Assembly (NCBI RefSeq): GCF_024666615.1
Contig: NZ_CP088297.1
Span: 2,976,001-3,040,000 of the forward strand
DNA from: Aquabacterium sp. J223
Lineage (GTDB): Bacteria > Pseudomonadota > Gammaproteobacteria > Burkholderiales > Burkholderiaceae_C
Length of the DNA stretch: 64,000 nt
Direction of reading: 5' to 3'
Both the position numbers and the translations under genes were made by a program. Positions 1 through 7,408 of this stretch are shown here, piece after piece. Each line of letters begins with the position of its first letter. Position 1 is the stretch's first letter. The notes under the pieces are model-generated. The model ran no database searches, was not told the origin of the DNA, and saw nothing but the letters and a program-made list of their open reading frames with translations.

Positions 1-356
1 CCAACGGCCGCGAGGCGCTGGTCGAACTGGCCCGCGAGCGGCCGACCCTGGTGTTGACCGACTACATGATGCCGCGCATGACCGGCGGCGAGCTGGGGCT
101 GGCGCTGCGAGCGGACCCGCAGCTGCGCGACATCCCGATCGTCATCATGAGCGCCACCGAGGAATCGGCGATCCAGTCGGTGTTCGCCGACTACGACGCC
201 TTCCTGCGCAAGCCCTACAACGCCGAGCAGATGCTGGCGGTGCTCGACCGGCTCGCCGAAAGCGGCCGCCAGCCCCAGGCGCCCGACGCCCAGATCGACG
301 AATCGGTGCGCCAGCTGCTGCGCGGCATCAGTTCGTCGCGGCCCGAGGAAACCTGA
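1..356 (+). CDS. Response regulator receiver domain (C-terminal part, cut by window edge)
   Basis: The reading frame is open from base 3, so the gene begins upstream of the window. The visible protein is the second half of a CheY-like receiver domain: the phospho-acceptor Asp lies in the TDYMMP motif (codon at 60-62), the switch Ser/Thr in IVIMSAT and the conserved Lys in FLRKPY. About 40 residues follow the domain, ending in a short polar tail with no DNA-binding or output domain, so from what is visible this is a stand-alone or C-terminal receiver. Its partner kinase is not in the window. The next gene is convergent and ends 31 bp away. The family call is firm; the role is unknown. Confidence 0.85.
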   Translation, partial: NGREALVELARERPTLVLTDYMMPRMTGGELGLALRADPQLRDIPIVIMSATEESAIQSVFADYDAFLRKPYNAEQMLAVLDRLAESGRQPQAPDAQIDESVRQLLRGISSSRPEET

Positions 357-386
357 CCGCGGCCGCACCAGGCCGCGGCGCCCGCG

Positions 387-1281
387 CTAGTACACCTCCG
401 GCACGAGCATCCGCGCCGGCACCGGGTGGCGGCTGTAGTCCGCGTGGCGCACCCGCTCGGGCAGCTGCAGCGGCTCGCGCGGCACCTCGCTGTAGGGCAC
501 CTGGCCCAGCAGGTGGGCGATGCAGTTCAGCCGCGCCCGCTTCTTGTCCACCGCCTGCACCACCCACCAGGGGGGACTCGGGGATGTGCGTGCGCGCCAG
601 CATGTCCTCCTTGGCCTTGGTGTAGTCCTCCCAGCGGCGGCGCGACTCCAGGTCCATCGGGCTCAGCTTCCACTGCTTGAGCGGGTCGTGCATGCGGCCG
701 AGGAAGCGCAGGTGCTGCGCCTCGTCGGTGATGGAGAACCAGTACTTCACCAGCTGGATGCCGGAGCGCACCAGCATGCGCTCGAACTCGGGCACCGAGC
801 GGAAGAACTCCTCCACCTCGTCCTCGGTGCAGAAGCCCATCACCCGTTCGACGCCGGCCCGGTTGTACCAGCTGCGGTCGAAGAGCACGATCTCGCCGGC
901 CGCCGGCAGGTGGGCCGCGTAGCGCTGGAAGTACCACTGGGTGCGCTCGCGGTCGTTGGGCGCCGGCAGCGCCACCACCCGTGCCACCCGCGGGTTCAGC
1001 CGCTGGGTGATGCGCTTGATCATGCCGCCCTTGCCCGCGGCGTCGCGGCCCTCGAAGACGATGACCAGCTTGTGGCGGCTGGCCACCACCCAGTCCTGCA
1101 GCTTGACCAGCTCGCGCTGCAGGCGGAACAGCTCGCCGAAGTAGCGGCGGCGCGGCAGCGGGCTGCCGGCTTCGCGCGCCTCGGCCGCGCCGCCGTGCAG
1201 GCCGTCGAGCCGGTCTTCCCAGTCCAGCTCGAGCTCCTCGTCGTAGTCGTCGAGCAGTTCCTCGCCGAGGCGGTCGAGCAA
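387..1281 (-). pseudogene. ppk2: Polyphosphate kinase 2 (PPK2 family), frameshifted
   Basis: PPK2 enzymes transfer phosphate between polyphosphate and nucleotides in the cytoplasm. The protein carries the PPK2 Walker A (GRDAAGKGG), the RTQWYFQRY segment, the lid/Walker B region (LFDRSWYNRAGVERVMGF) and the KYWFSI block. After HIPESP the frame goes into nonsense. Removing one G from the six-G run at 570-575 restores the expected family ending (WWVVQAVDKKRARLNCIAHLL onward), which stops at 387-389. The open frame starts at a weak TTG (1281). A better ATG at 1331 is in another frame and would join if the six-G run at 1313-1318 had one more base. Two homopolymer indels in one gene suggest sequencing error rather than a dead gene. 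Confidence 0.8.
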
Positions 1282-1407
1282 CCGGTCCTCGCCGGTGCGG
1301 GACAGGGCGGAAGGGGGGTGCGGTCGTCCATCGCCGAAGCCTAGCGGCCCGGCGGCGACAGCCGTGTGAAACCCCCCGGCGCCGCCCGGGCAGCGGCCGG
1401 ACCGCGG

Positions 1408-1647
1408 TCAGGCCGCCCGGCGCACCGGCTCGGCGGCGTCGTCGTCGCCGCGCGCCGTCAGCGGCAGGTCCGGCGCCAGCACGCCCAGCCGCAGCCAGGC
1501 CACGGCGGCCACCTCCGGCGCCAGCCGGCGCCAGCGGGTCTCGGCGCAGAGCTCGGCGGCCGCGTCCACCAGCGCGTCACGGTCGGCCCGCGGCCACTGC
1601 GCCTGCAGCCGCCCGGCGCAGCGCGCAATCCATTCCACTTCGTCCAT
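1408..1647 (-). CDS. Small uncharacterised protein behind a LexA-box promoter
   Basis: A 79-residue protein, rich in Ala, Arg and Asp, with no signal peptide, membrane segment or motif I recognise. It reads like a compact helical cytoplasmic protein with several Trp residues in its N-terminal two thirds. The ATG has a GGAG Shine-Dalgarno 7 bases upstream. A near-consensus LexA operator lies only 13 bp before the start, so transcription is probably repressed by LexA and induced by DNA damage. It is not an obvious SulA, ImuA or other classical SOS protein. The gene could be cotranscribed with nothing else: the neighbouring ppk2 begins well beyond its stop and the amidotransferase ends upstream of the box. 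Confidence 0.6.
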   Translation of the reverse strand: MDEVEWIARCAGRLQAQWPRADRDALVDAAAELCAETRWRRLAPEVAAVAWLRLGVLAPDLPLTARGDDDAAEPVRRAA

Positions 1648-1660
1648 GGGACAGCTCCTG

Positions 1661-1680
1661 TACTGTGTATATGTACAGTA
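1661..1680 (-). promoter_or_regulatory. LexA (SOS) box
   Basis: TACTGTGTATATGTACAGTA fits the gamma/betaproteobacterial LexA consensus: CTGT and ACAG half-sites separated by eight alternating purine/pyrimidine bases and flanked by TA on both sides. It sits 13 bp upstream of the small gene at 1408-1647 (minus strand) and 21 bp past the stop of the amidotransferase gene. It stands out sharply as AT-rich in a very GC-rich region. Confidence 0.8.
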
Positions 1681-1701
1681 TCTGCGCTGGGTTGGACGAG
1701 G

Positions 1702-2574
1702 TCAACCGCCCGCGGCGGCGAAGGACAATGGCGACTGGCGGGCGGTCACCAGCGGCCGGGCGGTGGCCGCCTCCTGACACCGCGTCAGGTCCGGTGGCGT
1801 CGAGCACCAGACCTGCTCGCCGGCGACGAAGACCCGCAGTTCGCCGGCGGCCATCGGCGCCCAGTCTTCGTTGCGGGTCAACGGCTCGGTGGCCACCAGC
1901 ACCATGCGGTCGCCGGGGCCGTTGTCGACGCCGAGGTCGAGGCTCAGCTCCTCGTCGACCAGGTGGGCGACCGGGAACGGATGCCGGCGCTGCAGCAGGT
2001 GCAGCGAGGTGCTGGCGTGGGCGTAGAGCGCCTGGCCGTCGCTGGCGAGGAAGTTGAACCGGCCGTGCCGTGCCACCTCCGCGGCCAGTTCGGCCATCAC
2101 CGGCGCCACCTGCTGCCAGGCCGGCGCCTGGCGCGAGCGGAAGCGCTGGCGCAGCTGCTGCAGCAGCCAGCAGAAGGCGCGTTCGCTGTCGGTCTGGCCC
2201 ACCGGGCGCAGGCCGCCGGCCAGCCGCGGCTTGAAGCCCTGCAGGTCGCCGTTGTGGGCGAAGGACCAGTGGCGGCCGTTCCACTCGCGCAGGAAGGGAT
2301 GGCAGTTGGCCCAGCGCACGGGACCCTGCGTGGCCTTGCGGATGTGCGCCAGCACGGTGCGCGCGCGGATGGGGTGGTGGCGCAGGAACTCGGCCAGCGC
2401 CGAGCGGCTGGCCGGCTGGTCGTCGACGAACAGCCGGCAGGCGGCGTCGTCGTGGAAGGCGACGCCGAAACCGTCCGCGTGCTCGCCGGTGCGTCCGCCC
2501 CGCGCCGCCAGCCCGGTGAACGAGAAGGTCACCGCCGCGGGCACGTTGCAGCTGAGGGCGAAGAGTTGGCACAT
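1702..2574 (-). CDS. Class II glutamine amidotransferase (YafJ family)
   Basis: The protein begins MCQLFALS, so Cys2 becomes the N-terminal nucleophile of an Ntn-type glutaminase after Met removal. Other family marks are the GEHADGFGVAF segment, the LAHIRKAT strand, NCHPF and the AHNGDL loop that binds glutamine. At 290 residues it is just the glutaminase domain with no synthetase partner, as in E. coli YafJ, whose acceptor is unknown. An upstream neighbour on the same strand is a marR gene 110 bp away; the two are probably separate units. The call to family is firm; substrate is unknown. Confidence 0.87.
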   Translation of the reverse strand: MCQLFALSCNVPAAVTFSFTGLAARGGRTGEHADGFGVAFHDDAACRLFVDDQPASRSALAEFLRHHPIRARTVLAHIRKATQGPVRWANCHPFLREWNGRHWSFAHNGDLQGFKPRLAGGLRPVGQTDSERAFCWLLQQLRQRFRSRQAPAWQQVAPVMAELAAEVARHGRFNFLASDGQALYAHASTSLHLLQRRHPFPVAHLVDEELSLDLGVDNGPGDRMVLVATEPLTRNEDWAPMAAGELRVFVAGEQVWCSTPPDLTRCQEAATARPLVTARQSPLSFAAAGG

Positions 2575-2684
2575 GGGACGTCAAACGCGACAACCGGTTC
2601 TTTGGTTGTCGGCCGATACCCTGCACGCTTCATGCCGTCGCTGGCCGTTTCGCACGGTTTGCGCGGCTGCGGGCCGGCCGCCGG

Positions 2685-3161
2685 TCAGCGCTCGTCCGCG
2701 GAGGGACCGAGGTTGTCGTGCAGCCGGCCGAGCAGCACGCCGAGCTGCTGCACCTCGTCGTCGCCGAGGCCGGCCAGCAGACCGGCCACCAGCCGCCGCC
2801 GCCGTGCCTCCATCGTGTCGCGCAGCGCCCGGCCGTCGGCGGTGAGCCGCAGCAGCAGCCGGCGCCGGTCGGCGGGGTCCGGCTCGCGCTCGACCAGCCC
2901 GCGCTGCTCCAGCCCGTGCAGCAGCCGCGTCATCTGGGCCTTGTCGCGGCCGCTGCGCTGCACCAGCTCGGCCTGCGTCAGGCCGCTGTCGCGCCGGCCC
3001 AGCCCCATCAGCAGGCGCAGCTCCAGCGGCGTCAGGGTCGGGGCGCCGCGGCCGGCCTCCTCGCGCAGCGCCTGGTGCAGCCGGCCGCGCACGGCGAACA
3101 TCAGCGCCTGCAACTGGTCGAGCACCGCGTCCCGGGCCGTCGAACCCTTCACCGGCGCCAC
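2685..3161 (-). CDS. MarR-family transcriptional regulator
   Basis: A 158-residue winged-helix regulator. The HTH is LTQAELVQRSGRDKAQMTRLLHGLEQRGLV, followed by the wing signature PDPADRRRLLLRLTADG, typical of MarR proteins that bind palindromes as dimers. The start is a GTG; no better ATG is available. It is divergent from a siderophore-interacting protein gene, and a TTGA/TCAA palindrome lies in the 67-bp gap, so it probably represses its neighbour and itself. The ligand is unknown; a link to iron or siderophore metabolism is inferred only from the neighbour. Confidence 0.88.
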   Translation of the reverse strand: MAPVKGSTARDAVLDQLQALMFAVRGRLHQALREEAGRGAPTLTPLELRLLMGLGRRDSGLTQAELVQRSGRDKAQMTRLLHGLEQRGLVEREPDPADRRRLLLRLTADGRALRDTMEARRRRLVAGLLAGLGDDEVQQLGVLLGRLHDNLGPSADER

Positions 3162-3205
3162 CCGGCCTTACCGTTGACAATGTCCACGAATAGCTCCATG
3201 ATGAC

Positions 3206-3220
3206 GTTGACTATATCAAC
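3206..3220. promoter_or_regulatory. Probable MarR operator palindrome
   Basis: GTTGACTATATCAAC has perfect five-base arms (GTTGA/TCAAC) around a five-base centre, the usual shape of MarR operators. It lies 8 bp before the ATG of the siderophore-interacting protein and 44 bp before the divergent marR start. A weaker related dyad (GTTGAC/GTCCAC) is at about 3173-3187. Confidence 0.55.
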
Positions 3221-3228
3221 GAATTGCC

Positions 3229-4032
3229 ATGACGCCCTCCTCCCCCTCCCTGGCGCCGCAGCGCGTGCGCCACCCCCTGCAGCGCCGCCGGCTCACCGTG
3301 CAGCGGGTCATCGAGCTGTCGCCGCACCTGCGCCGCGTGCGGTTGGCGGGGCCCGAGCTGGCCGGCTTCGTCAGCGCGTCCTTCGACGACCACGTCAAGC
3401 TGATGCTGCCGTCGCCCGGCCAGCCGCTGGTGCTGCCGGACCTGGGTCCCGACGGCCCGCAGCGCCCGCCGCAGGGGGATGCCGGCCCGCGGCCGCTGAT
3501 GCGCGACTACACCCCGCGCCGCTTCGACGCCCACGCGCTGACGCTGGACATCGACCTGGTGCTGCACGGCCACGGTCCGGCCGCCACCTGGGCGGCGCAG
3601 GCCGCACCAGGGCAAGAGGTCGCCATCGGCGGCCCGCGCGGCTCCTTCGTGCTGCCGGACGGCTACGACTGGCAACTGCTGGTCGGCGATGCGGCCGCCC
3701 TGCCCGCCATCGCCCGCCGCCTGGAGGAACTGCCCCGCGGCACCCGCGTCGCCGTGGTGCTGGCGGTGGCGGAGGCCGACCGCATCGACCTCGCGACGCA
3801 GGCCGACGTCGACCTGCGCTGGGTGGCGCCCGGCAGCCTGCAGGCGTCGCTGGCCGGCTGGCGCCCACCGGCCGGCGAGGGCTACGCCTGGGCCGCCGGC
3901 GAGGCGCGCGAGATCGCCGCCCTGCGCGCGCAGCTCGTTGCGCCCGAGGTCGGTGTGCCGCGCGACCGCATCCGCGCCGCCGCCTACTGGAAGCAGGGCG
4001 CCGCCGGCCACCACGAGAACCTCGGCGACTGA
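3229..4032 (+). CDS. Siderophore-interacting protein (ViuB/YqjH-type ferric reductase)
   Basis: A 267-residue flavin reductase of the siderophore-interacting family, which reduces ferric siderophores in the cytoplasm to release iron. The FAD-binding motif is RDYTPRRFD (around residues 91-99), followed by the GPRGSFVLP strand, the NAD(P)-side GDAAALPAIARRLEEL segment and the C-terminal AAYWKQGAAGHHENLGD, all family hallmarks. The gene is divergent from marR with a palindrome in the promoter. No Fur box was seen in the short gap, so MarR control is the more visible mode. The receptor and transport genes for iron are about 17-23 kb away. Confidence 0.88.
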   Translation: MTPSSPSLAPQRVRHPLQRRRLTVQRVIELSPHLRRVRLAGPELAGFVSASFDDHVKLMLPSPGQPLVLPDLGPDGPQRPPQGDAGPRPLMRDYTPRRFDAHALTLDIDLVLHGHGPAATWAAQAAPGQEVAIGGPRGSFVLPDGYDWQLLVGDAAALPAIARRLEELPRGTRVAVVLAVAEADRIDLATQADVDLRWVAPGSLQASLAGWRPPAGEGYAWAAGEAREIAALRAQLVAPEVGVPRDRIRAAAYWKQGAAGHHENLGD

Positions 4033-4156
4033 GTCGGCCGGCTGGCCTGCCGCGTGGCATCGACCGCCTGCGACGGCCGGAACCCTCCGTGGTCGTGCGC
4101 CGACGGGCCCTCACGCCGCTGTCATGTCCGGCTGACATGCTCGCGGGCTTCATCCG

Positions 4157-4576
4157 ATGCCCGCCATGTCACGCCCCGCCCTCGCGCTGCTGCTGAGCCT
4201 GCTGCCGACCCTGCCGCTCTCCGGCTGCGGCGGCGGAGGGCAGGCGCCGGAGCCGCCCGGTGGCTACGCCTTTCCCCAGGGCGTCGCCAGCGACGGCGTG
4301 CACGACGGCGAACTGGTGCTGACCACCCGCTGCCAGCGGCGCGACGGCCGCGAGGCCGACGTCGGCCTGACGCTCCAGGTCTCCCACCGCAACGACTTCC
4401 ACGAGCTGCTGGCCGAGGTGCCGCTGGTGGCGCTCAAGCGCGACGACTACCGGGTGAGGGCACGGCTCGGCGGCCTGCCGCCCGGCATCACTGTCTACTA
4501 CCGCTTCGTCGTCGACCACGACGTCAGCCCGGTCGGCCGGGCGTTGACCGGTCCGGCGACCGCGCGGCGCTCCTGA
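4157..4576 (+). CDS. Lipoprotein resembling an isolated PhoD N-terminal domain
   Basis: A 139-residue protein with a lipoprotein signal peptide ending in LSGC, so it should be membrane anchored. The mature part (FPQGVASDGVHDGELVLTTR, then VGLTLQVS, and GGLPPGITVYYRFVVD) matches the layout of the Fn3-like domain that precedes the phosphoesterase domain in PhoD alkaline phosphatases. The catalytic domain is absent: the frame stops soon after and no phosphatase-like sequence follows before the next gene. It is either a truncated PhoD or a stand-alone domain. Start could also be the second Met at 4166. Confidence 0.5.
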   Translation: MPAMSRPALALLLSLLPTLPLSGCGGGGQAPEPPGGYAFPQGVASDGVHDGELVLTTRCQRRDGREADVGLTLQVSHRNDFHELLAEVPLVALKRDDYRVRARLGGLPPGITVYYRFVVDHDVSPVGRALTGPATARRS

Positions 4577-4632
4577 GGCGCATCGCATCCGCCGCCGGCG
4601 ACCCCGCGTAGAGCCGCAGAATCCTGCCGCCG

Positions 4633-5058
4633 ATGACCACCGCCCGCCCCTTCGGACCCACCGCCCGCGCGCTGCTGCGGCTGCTGGCCGGCTGGCTGGC
4701 GGTGCTGCTGCTGGTGCAGGGGCTGGCGGCGGGCCAGGCGCTGGCCCGCACCGGACGCCACCTGCACCGGCCGCCGGACATCGGCGTCGCCGCACCGCCG
4801 GCGGCCACGCACGACCGCCTGCACCAGGCCGCGCTGCCGCACGAGCACGACCTGCTCGACGCCAGCGTGCTGGCCCTCGGCACCGACCCCGCCGATGGCG
4901 CCGGCACCCAGTCGCTGCTGGCGGCCTTCGCCGCCGCCCTGCCGTCGGCCAGTGCGCTGGCGCTGGAACCGCGACGCCACCTGCTGCGGGCCGCGCCGGC
5001 GTGGGCGGCCAGCGCGCCACCCGCGGCGCCGCCGCGGCGCCCGCCCCGACAGGGCTGA
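4633..5058 (+). CDS. Small exported or membrane-anchored protein, His-rich, before a TonB receptor
   Basis: A 141-residue protein with an N-terminal hydrophobic segment (about residues 15-38, LLRLLAGWLAVLLLVQGLAAG) that is either a signal peptide or an anchor. A stretch containing several His residues follows (GRHLHRPPD, HDRLHQAALPHEHD), then an Ala/Pro/Arg-rich tail. I do not recognise a family. It lies 100 bp upstream of a TonB-dependent receptor on the same strand and may be in its operon. The His-rich part would suit metal binding, but that is a guess. Confidence 0.5.
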   Translation: MTTARPFGPTARALLRLLAGWLAVLLLVQGLAAGQALARTGRHLHRPPDIGVAAPPAATHDRLHQAALPHEHDLLDASVLALGTDPADGAGTQSLLAAFAAALPSASALALEPRRHLLRAAPAWAASAPPAAPPRRPPRQG

Positions 5059-5158
5059 CCGCCGGCACGGCCCGCGCGGCCGTGCCCCCTCCCGGTAGAC
5101 CGCCGAGCCGCGACCCCGCGGCCACGGCCGTCCGTTCCCGCCCTGTCGAAAGCCCGTC

Positions 5159-7318
5159 GTGACCCACCGCCACCCGCGCGGCAACGCCCTGGCCGCGCTG
5201 CCGCTGCTGTCCTGCCTGCCCCTGCTCGCCGTCGCCGCCGAGCCGCCCTCGCCACCCACCGCCGTCGCCGCCGCCGCGCAGGAGGTGGTCGTCGAGGGCC
5301 ACTACGACAACGCCGTCGGGACCTCCGAGGCCGCCTCGCAGGGCAGCATCCGCAGCAGCCTGCTGAAGAGCCGGCCCGCGCTGCGGCCGGGCGAGATCCT
5401 GGAGTTCGTGCCCGGCGTCATCGTCACCCAGCACTCGGGCGACGGAAAAGCCAACCAGTACTTCCTGCGCGGCTTCAACCTCGACCACGGCACCGACTTC
5501 GCCACCACCGTCAACGGCCTGCCGGTGAACATGCCCAGCCATGGCCACGGCCAGGGCTACAGCGACCTCAACTTCCTGATCCCGGAGCTGGTCGACCGCA
5601 TCGACTACCGCAAAGGACCGTACTTCGCCCAGAGCGGCGACTTCTCGGCCGCCGGATCGGCCGACATCCGCTACCGCCGCCGGCTCGACGCGCCGCTGGC
5701 GCAGGTCACCTTCGGCCAGCGCGGCCACCGGCGGCTGCTCGGCGCCGGCTCGACACGGCTCGGCGGCGACCTCACGCTGCTGGGCGCGCTGGAGGTGCAG
5801 CGCAACGACGGCCCGTGGACGGTGCCGGAGGACCTGCGCCGCCTGAACGGTGTGCTCACGCTCAGCGGCGGCCACGGCGCCAACGGGTGGAGCGCCAGCG
5901 CCATGCACTACAGCGGCCGATGGACCGCCACCGACCAGGTGCCGCAGCGGCTGATCGACGCCGGCACGTTCAACGGCCGGCCCTTCGGCCGCTTCGATTC
6001 CCTGGACCCCACCACGGGGGGCACCACCCGCCGCAGCAGCCTGTCCGGCGAATGGCGACGCAGCACCGAGACCACCAGCACCCGCCTCGCGGCCTATGCG
6101 ATGGCCTACCGGCTGTCGCTGTACTCCAACTTCACCTACGCGCTGTGCAGCGACGCCAACACGCCGGTGGACGCGGCCGACGACTGCGCCACCGCGCGCA
6201 CCCCCGGCGAAGGCGACCAGTTCGCGCAGCAGGACCGGCGCCGCGTCTACGGCCTGAGCGCCAGCCATGCCGTGGAGCATCGCCTGGGCCGCTGGCCGAC
6301 CACCACCGAGGTCGGCCTGCAGCTGCGCCACGACCGCCTCCGCGTCGGCCTGTTCGACACCGTGGCGCGGCAGGTGGTCGGCACCACCCGCGACGACGAG
6401 GTGCGGCAGACGCAGACCGGCCTCTACGCCCAGACCGCCACCCGCTGGACACCCTGGCTGCGCAGCGTGGTCGGCGTGCGCGGCGACCAGGCGCGCTTCG
6501 ACGTCGACAGCCTGTCGAATGCGGCCAACTCCGGCCGGGCGTCGGACCAGCTGGTCTCGCCCAAGCTGTCGCTGGTGTTCGGCCCCTGGGCCCGGACCGA
6601 GCTCTTCTTCAACGCCGGCCGGGGCTTCCACAGCAACGACGCGCGCGGCACCACCGCCCGCGTCGACCCGCGCACCGGCGACCCGGTGGACCGCGTGCCG
6701 GCCCTGGTCGCCGCCAAGGGCATGGAGCTGGGCGCGCGCACCGAGTGGCTGCCCGGCCTGCAGAGTTCGGTGGCGCTGTGGCAGCTCGAGTTCGATTCCG
6801 AGCTGGTCTACGTCGGCGACGCCGGCGCCACCGAACCCAACCGGCCGAGCCGGCGCCATGGGCTGGAGTGGAACAACCGCTGGATGCCGCGGTCGTGGCT
6901 GCTCGTCGATGCCGACCTGGCCTGGTCGCACGCCCGCTTCCGCGGCCCCGACCCGGATGGCGCGGGCGACCGCATCCCCAACGCGGTGGACCGGGTGGCG
7001 TCGGTGGCCGTCACCGTGCGCGAGCTCGGGCCCTGGTCGGCCAGCCTGCAGTGGCGCTACCTCGGCAGCGGCGCGCTGGTGGAGGACAACAGCGTGCGTT
7101 CGCGCACCGCGCTCACCACCAACCTGCGCATCGGCCACCGGCTCGCCCGCGACACCGAGCTGACGCTGGACGTCTTCAACCTGTTCGACCGGCGGGTCAA
7201 CGACATCGAGTACTTCTACCCCTCGCGCGTCACCGGCGAAGCGGCACCCGTGGCCGACCGGCACCTGCACCCGGCCGAGCCGCGCACGCTGCGGCTGACG
7301 CTGCTGCAGCGGTTCTGA
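5159..7318 (+). CDS. TonB-dependent outer-membrane receptor, substrate unknown
   Basis: A 719-residue receptor: GTG start, signal peptide cleaved near AVAAE, then a plug domain (RPGEILEFVPGVIVTQHSG, QYFLRGFNLDHGTDF, GLPVNMPSHGHGQGY, IDYRKGPY) and a long beta-barrel ending with the aromatic C-terminus LLQRF needed for insertion. The plug type, with the SHGHGQGY segment, belongs to a class of receptors distinct from the siderophore receptor at 25-27 kb. The two small exported proteins upstream may be functionally linked. No Fur or other metal-regulator site was visible before it. The substrate cannot be read from the sequence. Confidence 0.9.
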   Translation: MTHRHPRGNALAALPLLSCLPLLAVAAEPPSPPTAVAAAAQEVVVEGHYDNAVGTSEAASQGSIRSSLLKSRPALRPGEILEFVPGVIVTQHSGDGKANQYFLRGFNLDHGTDFATTVNGLPVNMPSHGHGQGYSDLNFLIPELVDRIDYRKGPYFAQSGDFSAAGSADIRYRRRLDAPLAQVTFGQRGHRRLLGAGSTRLGGDLTLLGALEVQRNDGPWTVPEDLRRLNGVLTLSGGHGANGWSASAMHYSGRWTATDQVPQRLIDAGTFNGRPFGRFDSLDPTTGGTTRRSSLSGEWRRSTETTSTRLAAYAMAYRLSLYSNFTYALCSDANTPVDAADDCATARTPGEGDQFAQQDRRRVYGLSASHAVEHRLGRWPTTTEVGLQLRHDRLRVGLFDTVARQVVGTTRDDEVRQTQTGLYAQTATRWTPWLRSVVGVRGDQARFDVDSLSNAANSGRASDQLVSPKLSLVFGPWARTELFFNAGRGFHSNDARGTTARVDPRTGDPVDRVPALVAAKGMELGARTEWLPGLQSSVALWQLEFDSELVYVGDAGATEPNRPSRRHGLEWNNRWMPRSWLLVDADLAWSHARFRGPDPDGAGDRIPNAVDRVASVAVTVRELGPWSASLQWRYLGSGALVEDNSVRSRTALTTNLRIGHRLARDTELTLDVFNLFDRRVNDIEYFYPSRVTGEAAPVADRHLHPAEPRTLRLTLLQRF

Positions 7319-7408
7319 AGCCGCGGCCGCGGGCGGCTATGCTGGCCGCAGGCGCTGCGTGGTCCCAGCAGTCCCGCGGCCGCGTCGAGCGCCGCCGGGA
7401 GATCCCAC

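Noticed and set aside
4169-7270. 1033-residue frame on the minus strand opposite the TonB receptor and its upstream genes
   Set aside because: Low-complexity Arg/Gly/Ala/Val composition, no motif, and fully covered by well-supported genes on the plus strand; an artefact of high GC.
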